Source: a virus. From it: a DNA stretch of 35,280 nucleotides. The notes under the pieces were generated by a model that was not told where the DNA came from, ran no database searches, and saw only the letters and a list, made by a program, of their open reading frames with translations. Numbering within the stretch: the stretch's first letter is position 1; every line of letters starts with the position of its first letter. Location: positions 1-35,280 of the IMG/VR virus record IMGVR_UViG_3300035698_009801. One strand, 5' to 3'. The position numbers and the translations under genes were made by a program. Shown here piece by piece: positions 23,065 through 30,754 of this stretch.

Positions 23065-23265
23065 TTAGAGTTCTATATTTTTTGGCTGAACAGAAACTAT
23101 ATGCCCTTTTGGAAAACCAGCACCTTTCTCAAGCAATTTAACATTGATAAACCCATCATCTCGTCCATCATCAACTTTTTCGCATTTAACAGAGATGGTT
23201 CCGACTATTCTAAAAGGATTATGACCTAATCCGCTTCCACGCATTGATTGAAAATTTGCTTTCAT
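23065..23265 (-). CDS. Small hypothetical protein, first leftward gene (66 aa)
   Basis: MKANFQSMRGSGLGHNPFRI start, ending HIVSVQPKNIEL; a small beta-rich protein. ATG at 23265 is preceded by GGAGAAACAAA; the longer frame to 23346 is not supported. No family recognised. It heads the leftward operon. Confidence 0.6.
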   Translation of the reverse strand: MKANFQSMRGSGLGHNPFRIVGTISVKCEKVDDGRDDGFINVKLLEKGAGFPKGHIVSVQPKNIEL

Positions 23266-23705
23266 TTTGTTTCTCCGTTTAGGATTTATGAATAATGTAA
23301 TTAAAAAGTAATATTCTAAAATCGATAAGTAAAGGAAAATCGACAAACACGACTCAAAAGAACTAAACTATTTTACAGATTGTTGTTATTATAGACTAAA
23401 AAAATAAGCACCCAAAGATAGTTCATAATAGGGCTTTACAACACACTATAAAATCGTAGTAAAGTAATACTAATACCCTTAGATGGCATTTAAACCCTAC
23501 TAAAAAGCAAAAGTAATAGTTTTTAATACTAAGATACCCTAAACCCTAATAGTTAATTCTAAGGCGTTTAATACTATAAACATTAGCTTTATCATTATTA
23601 ACTCAACCCAAAAACATACAGCTATTTAGTAAACCGTTTCTTATCGTTTTAAAACGGGAATTAACGATAAAACCGTAATAAAACGGAAATAACAGAAAAT
23701 CGGTT
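23266..23705. promoter_or_regulatory. Divergent non-coding control region
   Basis: 440 bases between the leftward and rightward blocks. It contains a minus-strand TATAAT (23393-23388) with a poor -35, motif copy C, and, near 23630-23700, inverted and repeated CGTTTTAAAACG / TTATCGTT..AACGATAA / AAACCG elements in front of the terminase gene. These may be operators or the rightward promoter; no clear rightward -35/-10 pair could be chosen. Confidence 0.5.
23500..23533 (-). repeat. Intergenic motif, copy C
   Basis: On the minus strand CTTAGTATTAAAAACT, then ATTACTTTTGCTTTTTAG. Shares the first 16 bases exactly with copy A (13921-13953) and more loosely with copy B (30378-30409). Confidence 0.5.
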
Positions 23706-24212
23706 ATGAAATATAAAAGAAATTCAGGTAGAGAAAAACCGGTAGAAGTTAAAATACTAACTGAAGAAGAACTAACTTATCACCAACAGCTTTTAGTCAA
23801 TAAACAATTATTAGAAGATGTAGATTGGATAGAAGAATTAAACGGACTTGATAATTATAGTTCTGAGTGGGTTCATAAAGTAGCTGTTGAGTTATTGTTA
23901 CAATGCATGGGTAAGAAAGATATTCTAGTAGGTGTTACCGGTAAAGAAACATTAAGGAAAGTGTTTAAAGAGAAACCAGCACTTGAAGCCTTGGCAATGA
24001 TTGCTAAAATGAACGGTCACTTATTCGATACTGTTAAAGGGCAGATGACTGGTAAAGTAGCTGTTGATGTAGAACACAATCACTTAATAGAGTTACAACC
24101 TGATTCTAATAGAACTGGATCAGTATTAGATATCCTGGATACGTACGGTGCATTACAACCCCAAATAAAGCGTTTAACTAAAGATGATGTTGAAATCATA
24201 TCCTCAGCATGA
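23706..24212 (+). CDS. Probable small terminase subunit
   Basis: 168 residues. N-terminal basic segment (MKYKRNSGREKPVEVK), a helical centre (WVHKVAVELLLQCMGKKDIL, ALEALAMIAKMNGHLFDTV) and an acidic C-terminus. The call rests on position: first gene of the structural block, overlapping the large terminase gene by 4 bases, with the usual size. No DNA-binding motif is certain. The start has only a weak ribosome site. Confidence 0.65.
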   Translation: MKYKRNSGREKPVEVKILTEEELTYHQQLLVNKQLLEDVDWIEELNGLDNYSSEWVHKVAVELLLQCMGKKDILVGVTGKETLRKVFKEKPALEALAMIAKMNGHLFDTVKGQMTGKVAVDVEHNHLIELQPDSNRTGSVLDILDTYGALQPQIKRLTKDDVEIISSA

Positions 24213-25606
24213 ACCTAGACAATATAAGTACAGAAGATAGAAAAAGACTAGATGAATTAATATTACCAAAATGGAATAAATATATCCCGCATACCCCAAC
24301 AGTAAAACAGCAAGCCTTCTTATGGTTGAATAATAGAGATGTTTTCTATGGAGGACAGGTTGCTGGTGGTAAGTCAGATGCTTTACTAATGGCTGCAAGT
24401 CAATATGTAGATGTACCGGGTTATAATGCAGTTCTATTTAGAGATACGTATACTAATTTAACTAAGTCAGGTGGTTTATTAGATAGAGCACATGAATGGT
24501 TTTATAAGACAGATGCTATATGGAAAGGAGAAACTAAGTGTTATCAGTTTCCGTCAGGAGCCAGGGTTTGGTTTAGTTATTTAGATGGTCCTATGGATCA
24601 TTTCAATCATCAATCAGCTGAATATCAATTTGTAGGTGCTGATGAAGTAGTAGCGATGAGAGAAAACCAGATTATCTATGTCGCCTTCTCCCGGTGTAGA
24701 AAAAAGAATGCAGAATCATACGCAAAAGATTTAAAAGAGCTAACAGATTTTAATGATGTAGAAATAGCTAAGTACTATAAAGCATATCAGCAAATACCAT
24801 TACGATTTAGATGTGCAGCCAACCCACCTACAGCTGAGCAGTTAGCTAAAGGAGCCTGGGTTAAGAAACGCTATGTGGACGCTGAAACAAGACAAGATAG
24901 AATATTTATACCAGCTGGAATAGATGACAACCCACATGTAGAGAAAGAAGAGTATGTAGAATCCTTAATGCATCTTGATCCAGTTACTAGAGCGCAACTA
25001 TTAAAAGGTGATTGGAATATACGTGTTAAAGGTAGAATGTTCGACAGGACTTGGTTTCATATCGTTGATCAAGCACCAGCAAAAGCTAAAAGAGTACGAT
25101 TCTGGGACCCGGCACACACTGAACCAGCTGCAAAGAAAAACAGTGCAGGAACTACTGATCCAGATTGGTTCGCTGGTTGTAAAGCTAGTAAAACAGAACA
25201 AGGCCTGGTTTACTTTGAGAATATGAGGAGATGGAGAAAATCCCCATTAAAATCTAAAGAAGCGGTTAAGTCTCAAGCGGTAATAGACGGTAGAGAAACA
25301 AGTATAACAATAGAACGTGAACCAGCAGCAGGAACTAACCTCATAGATGACTATATAAGGCTGTTAGCGGGCTTTGTTTGCAAGGGGTATACCAGCCCTA
25401 AGGGATACAAGAATGAGCAAGCTATGGCCTTGGCAAGCTACGCAGAGGCAGGCAATGTTTATATAGTTAATGGGTCCTGGGTTGAGGAGTTCTTAGATGA
25501 GTTAGAGGTTTACCCGGATGGGCTTCATGATGATCAACTAAGAGCTGCAGTAGGTGCTTTTAATGAGTTAATCGGAACCGGAACAACTAATATTAGGTGG
25601 TTATGA
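24209..25606 (+). CDS. terL: Terminase large subunit
   Basis: 465 residues. ATPase: GGQVAGGKS (48-56), Walker B FVGADE (141-146), CAANPP motif (202-207). Nuclease: RFWDPAH (D300), ITIEREP (E369/E371) and HDDQ (440-443), all acidic residues present. It cuts concatemers and drives DNA into the prohead through the portal at 29038. Overlaps the small subunit gene by 4 bases (ATGA). Confidence 0.92.
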   Translation: MNLDNISTEDRKRLDELILPKWNKYIPHTPTVKQQAFLWLNNRDVFYGGQVAGGKSDALLMAASQYVDVPGYNAVLFRDTYTNLTKSGGLLDRAHEWFYKTDAIWKGETKCYQFPSGARVWFSYLDGPMDHFNHQSAEYQFVGADEVVAMRENQIIYVAFSRCRKKNAESYAKDLKELTDFNDVEIAKYYKAYQQIPLRFRCAANPPTAEQLAKGAWVKKRYVDAETRQDRIFIPAGIDDNPHVEKEEYVESLMHLDPVTRAQLLKGDWNIRVKGRMFDRTWFHIVDQAPAKAKRVRFWDPAHTEPAAKKNSAGTTDPDWFAGCKASKTEQGLVYFENMRRWRKSPLKSKEAVKSQAVIDGRETSITIEREPAAGTNLIDDYIRLLAGFVCKGYTSPKGYKNEQAMALASYAEAGNVYIVNGSWVEEFLDELEVYPDGLHDDQLRAAVGAFNELIGTGTTNIRWL

Positions 25607-25875
25607 GTGATTATTATGATTATTACGGGTATAGTCGGAGCCTTTGTTCAGTATTAGATGAGATGAGAACGACAATAAAAACATTAAATTTTGCTATACT
25701 CTCTTCTTTAATAGAGGAAGTTCAGACTTTAGGTAATAGAATGGAAGCCGGTCTTGATGATCAGCATACTTTAGAATCCATACATGAAAAGATAAAAAAT
25801 AAAAAGAAAGAGCTTAAAGAACTAAACAATAAGGTTAAAGAAAAAGAACTTTGTATCGAATCAATACAAACCTAA
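25603..25875 (+). CDS. Small Tyr-rich coiled-coil protein
   Basis: 90 residues from ATG at 25603, which overlaps the terminase stop (ATGA); a GTG at 25597 is possible too. The N-terminus is rich in Tyr (SDYYDYYGYS), followed by a long coiled coil (LEEVQTLGNR, then HEKIKNKKKELKELNNKVKE). Unknown function, probably a virion or packaging accessory. Confidence 0.55.
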   Translation: MSDYYDYYGYSRSLCSVLDEMRTTIKTLNFAILSSLIEEVQTLGNRMEAGLDDQHTLESIHEKIKNKKKELKELNNKVKEKELCIESIQT

Positions 25876-25889
25876 ATTAGAGTGAAAAC

Positions 25890-26315
25890 ATGGGACTTAA
25901 CATTTTTACAATAAATGACGGCAGGAAAGTGGCACAAAGATTTATATCTAGTGATACTGCCTGGACAAGCACATTAATTGTGCAAGGTCATCAACGATTA
26001 AATGTAGGCATTATAGTTGGTAGTCAGATATCAGATATCATATCAGCAGCAGGCTTTTCTGATACTATATCCGGTATTAATTCCTTTTTCTCAGGTGTTA
26101 TTACTCTACAAAGAAGGATGCCGGAGGAAACGGAATCATATCATTGGCGTGATGTAGCAGAATGGACCATTAGTTCAGCAGCAATAAACGAAGGCGGAAG
26201 TGAAAACATAACAGCTTATGCTGATCCGGAAACAGTTGAATATAGATTAGGGCTAACAGATGCCGCAGCCGCTTATGTTGGTGGAGTTGCTCATATTAGA
26301 TTAGGAACATCATGA
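25890..26315 (+). CDS. Virion-type protein, tandem paralogue 1
   Basis: 141 residues. Shares with its neighbour at 26424 the blocks VQGHQ, N-x-G, LQRRMPEETE, YHWR and a C-terminal RLGTS/RIGTS. Beta-rich, no signal peptide. A structural role (decoration or head/tail protein) is likely from position in the morphogenesis block, but unproven. Confidence 0.65.
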   Translation: MGLNIFTINDGRKVAQRFISSDTAWTSTLIVQGHQRLNVGIIVGSQISDIISAAGFSDTISGINSFFSGVITLQRRMPEETESYHWRDVAEWTISSAAINEGGSENITAYADPETVEYRLGLTDAAAAYVGGVAHIRLGTS

Positions 26316-26419
26316 TAATTAATATTGCTGCAACGGTTGGTTCTATTTGCGGTCAACCTATAGTTGCTGGTTTCTTTACCCCTTATTTCGGTAGTTTTAT
26401 TAGTTCATTAGTAAGGTAA
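26312..26419 (+). CDS. Tiny hydrophobic protein (35 aa)
   Basis: Between the two paralogues. MIINIAATVGSICGQPIVAG, then FFTPYFGSFISSLVR. Its ATG overlaps the preceding stop (ATGA). A hydrophobic glycine-rich peptide; could be a membrane or capsid peptide. Small size keeps confidence low. Confidence 0.4.
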   Translation: MIINIAATVGSICGQPIVAGFFTPYFGSFISSLVR

Positions 26420-26423
26420 TAAA

Positions 26424-26849
26424 ATGGCTAGTGGATATGAGCTTCCAGTTATAGGGAATGGTGATAAAGCAGCTCAAGCGTGGGTTTACCCTGTAGCACC
26501 GACACAATACGATATATTTACGGAGCCTGTACTTGTTCAAGGGCATCAATATATAAATGCGGGATTAAAAGTTGGTGCAGACGCTCAGGACATGCTGACA
26601 GCAATGGGTTTTGATTATACAGCACACGGTAAATGGTTTGATCTAATAGGAATAGTAGTTTTACAAAGACGTATGCCAGAAGAAACTGAAGATTATCATT
26701 GGAGAACGGTATATGGCTGGATCGTTACAGCCGGTGCTGAGTTTGAAAATATTATAGGGCAAGAAATGGAATCTTGTTTTTATAGATTAGGTGTTCTGGC
26801 GGATAGCTGGACAAGTGGACAAGGACTTCTAAGGATAGGTACATCATGA
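26424..26849 (+). CDS. Virion-type protein, tandem paralogue 2
   Basis: 141 residues, same length as paralogue 1. Shared blocks: PVLVQGHQYINAGLKVG, VVLQRRMPEETEDYHWR, and C-terminal LLRIGTS. The duplication with divergence suggests two related virion components or positions in the particle. Function otherwise unknown. Confidence 0.65.
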   Translation: MASGYELPVIGNGDKAAQAWVYPVAPTQYDIFTEPVLVQGHQYINAGLKVGADAQDMLTAMGFDYTAHGKWFDLIGIVVLQRRMPEETEDYHWRTVYGWIVTAGAEFENIIGQEMESCFYRLGVLADSWTSGQGLLRIGTS

Positions 26850-27082
26850 CAATAACTAAGAAAGGAAATATAATGGGTGCGGAGCAAAACGGATATGGAT
26901 GGGATGTATCTGGCAATTTAAATGCTCATAACGTAAATGCTCAGGGTGGAGTAGTACAAATAAAAGAAGGAACTACACCGGTAGCAGAAACTAATTCAGG
27001 TAAGATATACACTAAAACGGATAATAAAATGTATTTTCAAGATGGTGCTGGTACTGAACACGAAGTAGCTTATGTACCATAG
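26846..27082 (+). CDS. Small virion-type protein with repeat-like beta segments
   Basis: 78 residues. AHNVNAQGGVVQIKEGTTPV and GKIYTKTDNKMYFQDGAGTE look like the short beta segments of phage tail-spike or fibre-related structural proteins. The ATG at 26846 overlaps the previous stop; a second start at 26873 has GGAAATATA in front. I keep 26846 because both this and the next gene carry GNIMG near the N-terminus. Confidence 0.55.
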   Translation: MTITKKGNIMGAEQNGYGWDVSGNLNAHNVNAQGGVVQIKEGTTPVAETNSGKIYTKTDNKMYFQDGAGTEHEVAYVP

Positions 27083-27092
27083 GGAGATTAAA

Positions 27093-27293
27093 ATGCCAGG
27101 AAATATAATGGGACCACGTGATCCGGTAGGGGCTGGATTTATAACAACTATTTTTGACGGTGTAAAACAACAAATGAAGGTGGCCGATAACGCTACTCAC
27201 AGTATTCTTAATACTATAGCAAATATTATGAGAGCAGTTGCAATACAACTAGGATTAATAACCGGAAACCAAATAAACGAAACAGAGGTATAA
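27093..27293 (+). CDS. Small hypothetical protein (66 aa)
   Basis: MPGNIMGPRDPVGAGFITTI, then a helical middle (ATHSILNTIANIMRAVAIQLG). ATG at 27093 was chosen for GGGAGA 5 bases upstream; a longer frame from 27072 has none. GNIMG is also in the previous gene, and the 15 bases AGGAAATATAATGGG recur. No family recognised. Confidence 0.55.
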   Translation: MPGNIMGPRDPVGAGFITTIFDGVKQQMKVADNATHSILNTIANIMRAVAIQLGLITGNQINETEV

Positions 27294-27845
27294 ATGAGTG
27301 GATTTATTATTGAGGGTGGAGAGGGTGATGGTTTTTCTGCTGGTGTAACTAATGAGAATAGATTAAAGACACATTGCGTAAATGAAAGTATAGAGTTCCA
27401 TACTAATAAACATGAGACAGAAGCATATACACTAATGGTTGGCGTTACACCTACTGGAGCCGGTGATTGCTTTTTATATGTAAAAAATAATTCAGAAAGG
27501 GATATGGTTGTTTCTGAATTTATGTTTTATTGTGCTTCTGATGAGATATTACAGTTTAAATTAAATGATATAGGCACTCCGATAGGTGGCACAGACATTA
27601 CTGCCGGGAATAGAAATGCTGGAGCAGGTGAAGAGGCTGATATTGATTCTCAATCAGGTGTTAATATTACTGGAATGGATGGCGGTCATGTTGTAGGGGG
27701 TACGTTTAAGAAAGGCGGAGAAGATAGTTCATATATAGCTATGAAGTCAGGTTTTATTATCCCAAAGAATAAAATATTGACAGCGTATGTAGTAACAGGA
27801 ACAGCAGCTGTACTATTAGGGGTCGGAATCTATTTCCACGATTAA
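27294..27845 (+). CDS. Phage structural protein of a conserved type
   Basis: 183 residues. SAGVTNENRLKTHCVNESIE, the HNHET-like HTNKHETEAYTL, TPTGAGDCFLYVKNN, a GGTDITAGNRNAGAG segment and a GIYFHD end match a beta-rich virion protein family that I recall from several phages, function unstudied. Its position between small virion genes and a jelly-roll protein supports a particle component. Confidence 0.65.
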   Translation: MSGFIIEGGEGDGFSAGVTNENRLKTHCVNESIEFHTNKHETEAYTLMVGVTPTGAGDCFLYVKNNSERDMVVSEFMFYCASDEILQFKLNDIGTPIGGTDITAGNRNAGAGEEADIDSQSGVNITGMDGGHVVGGTFKKGGEDSSYIAMKSGFIIPKNKILTAYVVTGTAAVLLGVGIYFHD

Positions 27846-27848
27846 ATT

Positions 27849-28946
27849 ATGATTGATATAAGGATTATTGACCCACAATCAGCAAGGGCTGTTGAGGTTG
27901 TAGGTGAAGAAGCGGAGAAGCATGCTTTAGTTGTAGCTACAAGACCGCTGAAGACATTTACTAATAAGCTTAGGTTTTTCCTGAATGATGAGTACGGTGC
28001 TGACATGAACCAGGACGCTTCATTAGGAGGTACTCCCGTGCATGTCCATGATGGAACTGATCACGCTTATTGGACAGGTTCTAATATTGTAGGAAATAAA
28101 GTTGTTTTTGATAGTAATGACAAAAATCATACCATAGTCGGCGGGGCTGATTCTGTTAAATCTGATAATATTGATATTGGTGATGTATTTCAATTTGATA
28201 AAGGATCTGATTTAGATTGTTCTGGGTATGTTTCTTTAAGTTTATGGGTTTACGTTGATAAGGATTGGAAAGCCAGGGATTCAATATCATGCTATGGATG
28301 GGATACAGGCACAGGATTACAAGTTGGTGATGAGATTTATTTAGAGAACTATTTTAATTATTCAGATACTAAAATCTGGCAAAAGATTGTTATCCCTTTA
28401 ACTGATTTCGGTTCTTTAGCAACATATACAACGCTTGATGCTATCAGGTTTAGACAAGTAGCTGATGAAGGAAAAGCTCCAAAATACTATCTGGACGATA
28501 TTCAGTTTGAAGAAAACGGAACGCCTATTGTATATAGTGTTGAACCTGCTCTTGGTACTTGGCTCCATGTAAATAGTTTTCAAGTTGTAATTGCCGATGC
28601 TTATACAGGTGTGGTGGCTGATGGGACAATGCCTAGTATTCCTTTCAATGGGTTTTTTGATTCAAAAGGGTTATCAGGGATAGATTATAAGAGAACGATT
28701 GACGGTAAGATTCTTAATTCATATACGATTATGAAGTTCTTGGATATTATGTCCTTTTCTCAAGCTAAGATTTCTGGGTATGGGTCAGACGGGACAAATA
28801 GCTGGGTGAGTATTTTGGTTGAATTTACAGAGCCAGTAATACTCAAATCAGAAGATAATGATGCTATGTCTTTTACTATAGCTGATGATTGGAGCGGTCT
28901 TCTAGTGTTTAAAATAAGTGCTGGGTGTAAGATAGAGCAAAGATAA
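27849..28946 (+). CDS. Structural protein with a carbohydrate-binding-like central domain
   Basis: 365 residues. Residues about 85-220 (ADSVKSDNIDIGDVFQFDKG, then YVSLSLWVYVDKDW and YYLDDIQFEE) read like a CBM-type jelly roll: beta strands with YLDDIQ near the end, as in galactose-binding folds. The N- and C-terminal parts look like virion domains. Probably exposed on the particle and possibly sugar-binding; target unknown. Confidence 0.6.
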   Translation: MIDIRIIDPQSARAVEVVGEEAEKHALVVATRPLKTFTNKLRFFLNDEYGADMNQDASLGGTPVHVHDGTDHAYWTGSNIVGNKVVFDSNDKNHTIVGGADSVKSDNIDIGDVFQFDKGSDLDCSGYVSLSLWVYVDKDWKARDSISCYGWDTGTGLQVGDEIYLENYFNYSDTKIWQKIVIPLTDFGSLATYTTLDAIRFRQVADEGKAPKYYLDDIQFEENGTPIVYSVEPALGTWLHVNSFQVVIADAYTGVVADGTMPSIPFNGFFDSKGLSGIDYKRTIDGKILNSYTIMKFLDIMSFSQAKISGYGSDGTNSWVSILVEFTEPVILKSEDNDAMSFTIADDWSGLLVFKISAGCKIEQR

Positions 28947-29037
28947 TGAAAATAAGATTAAAGAATTGATGTAAAGAACGGAAAGCTCAGGTTAGAGTGA
29001 AGAAAAGTAAAACCGTAAAACTACCAAAACGGACTAA

Positions 29038-30369
29038 ATGAATTTAAAGAACTGGTTTTTAAACTTTTTTAATAAAGCAGTAACGGCAAGCGGTGCAGCT
29101 TTCGGTGGTTTAGGTGGTGCTAGGTGGTCTACTAGGGACTATGCAAACTTTGCTAAAGAAGCCTATATAACGAACTTTGTCAGTTATCGTTGTATTGATA
29201 TGATTGCTCAGAGTGTTGCTAGTGTACCGTGGAATGTGTTTAAGAAAGACGGGAAAAACAGGGTAGAGGTAGATAAACACCCATTAATGAGATTACTACA
29301 TAGAACTAATCCCACTACTGGTTTTAGTGCTCATCAATACGCTGTTACTTCCTTCTTAGGTATAGCTGGAAACGCTTATATTGAGAAGTTAGCACCGGAA
29401 ACAGGACCGAATAAAGGATTACCGTTTGAACTAGAAGTATACAGACCAGACCAGATTAAATTTGTATTAGATGAAAATACTAAAGAGCTAATCGGTTATG
29501 CTTTAGAGATACAAGGAAAGATATTAAAAGAATGGCCTATTGATCCTATAACTGGCAAGTGTGATTTACTACACGTTAAAAAGTTTCATCCAACTAACGA
29601 TATTGAAGGATTAAGTCCAGTAGAACCAGCCGCAAAGAGTATAGATACAAGTAATGAAGCTCTAACATGGAATAAAAGTCTATTACAGAATGATGCTAGA
29701 CCAGGCACTATGTTTATATTTGATGGTGCTTTAGGTGATGACCAGTTTGATAGATTACAGAAGCAATTAGATAAGAAAATGTCCGGTGCTGAAAATGCCG
29801 GGAAAAATCTAATTGTAGAAGGTCAAATGAAGGATGCTAGACCCTTTGGTTTTAGTCCTAAAGAAATGGATTTTCTTGATGGTAATTGGGATTTAGCGAG
29901 ACAAATATGCATGACTTTTGGTGTACCTTCTATGCTAGTGGGCATCCCTGGTGAGTCTACATACAATAATTTTAAAGAAGCAAGGGAATACTTTTGGGAT
30001 ACAACTATATTCTTTTACTTAATGTTACTAAAAGATGAATACAACAACTGGTTTTTCCCTGATGATGATGAAACGTTTATTGAGTATGTGTTAGATGATG
30101 TTCCGGCTTTAGCTCCCAGAAGAAAAGAGAAGTGGGAAATGGTAGAAGCATCTACTATGATGACTATTAACGAAAAACGAGAAGAGTTAGGAATGGAGTC
30201 TACTCCCGGTGGTGATGTGATACTAATACAGGCTTCAATGATTCCTTTAGATATGGCTGGAGTAAGTGAGGAAGAAGTTGATGATTCTGAATCTGATATG
30301 AATGATATTGAAGATGATACGGAATCAGAGGCAGACTCTACAGAGGATTTAAACGTAAAAGACTCTTAA
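29038..30369 (+). CDS. Portal protein (HK97-type)
   Basis: 443 residues. ANFAKEAYITNFVSYRCIDM, IAQSVASVPWNVFKKDGK, NARPGTMFIF-like (NDARPGTMFIFDG), FGVPSMLVGIPGESTYNNF and a DVPALAPRRKEKWEM segment form the usual portal pattern. The C-terminal tail is very acidic (EEEVDDSESDMNDIEDD). It is the ring through which DNA is packaged by the terminase at 24209. Confidence 0.9.
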   Translation: MNLKNWFLNFFNKAVTASGAAFGGLGGARWSTRDYANFAKEAYITNFVSYRCIDMIAQSVASVPWNVFKKDGKNRVEVDKHPLMRLLHRTNPTTGFSAHQYAVTSFLGIAGNAYIEKLAPETGPNKGLPFELEVYRPDQIKFVLDENTKELIGYALEIQGKILKEWPIDPITGKCDLLHVKKFHPTNDIEGLSPVEPAAKSIDTSNEALTWNKSLLQNDARPGTMFIFDGALGDDQFDRLQKQLDKKMSGAENAGKNLIVEGQMKDARPFGFSPKEMDFLDGNWDLARQICMTFGVPSMLVGIPGESTYNNFKEAREYFWDTTIFFYLMLLKDEYNNWFFPDDDETFIEYVLDDVPALAPRRKEKWEMVEASTMMTINEKREELGMESTPGGDVILIQASMIPLDMAGVSEEEVDDSESDMNDIEDDTESEADSTEDLNVKDS

Positions 30370-30377
30370 CCCTTATC

Positions 30378-30409
30378 CTACTATTAAAAACTTTTGTTTT
30401 TGCTCTCAG
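30378..30409 (+). repeat. Intergenic motif, copy B
   Basis: CTACTATTAAAAACTTTTGT, then TTTTGCTCTCAG, 9 bases after the portal stop and about 30 bases before the next gene. Has a 6-pair AT hairpin (AAAAAC..GTTTTT) and CCTAC/GTAGG arms around it. Same motif family as 13921 and 23500, but on the plus strand. Confidence 0.5.
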
Positions 30410-30439
30410 GGGCTTTTAAAACGCTTGTAGGTATTAATT

Positions 30440-30754
30440 ATGACTTATCAAGAAAAGAAACAATACTTAGAGAATAGAGGGTATGAGTTTTATCAAATAG
30501 TAGATGAAAAACATTTAGATGAATATATTGAAAATGAAAGATACTGCGAGCTAATAGATCAACTAAGCAAACGAAAGTTAAAAAAGATTATATCCACATG
30601 GAAAGGCTCTTCAAATTTAGGTCGTAACTTTGTTTATTGGGTACAGGATAGAGTAAGAGATTATTTAAAAGAGGCTGTTTGCGGTTATCAAGGAGTTTAT
30701 GGTGATCGAATGGACTATTTAAGAAATGGATTAGATAAATGCCAATTGATTTAA
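30440..30754 (+). CDS. Hypothetical protein between portal and MuF gene
   Basis: 104 residues. MTYQEKKQYLENRGYEFYQI, then RKLKKIISTWKGSSNLGRNF and DRVRDYLKEAVCGY. Small helical protein, no family recognised. Overlaps the MuF gene by 16 bases. Position suggests a head-assembly accessory. Confidence 0.55.
   Translation: MTYQEKKQYLENRGYEFYQIVDEKHLDEYIENERYCELIDQLSKRKLKKIISTWKGSSNLGRNFVYWVQDRVRDYLKEAVCGYQGVYGDRMDYLRNGLDKCQLI

Noticed and set aside
23026-23229. Plus-strand frame opposite the 66-residue leftward gene
   Set aside because: Antisense shadow; composition is explained by the leftward gene and no ribosome site is seen.
28997-29041. Fourteen-residue basic peptide frame (GTG start) overlapping the portal start
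   Set aside because: It has a possible AGG site and an ATGA overlap but is too short to support as a gene.
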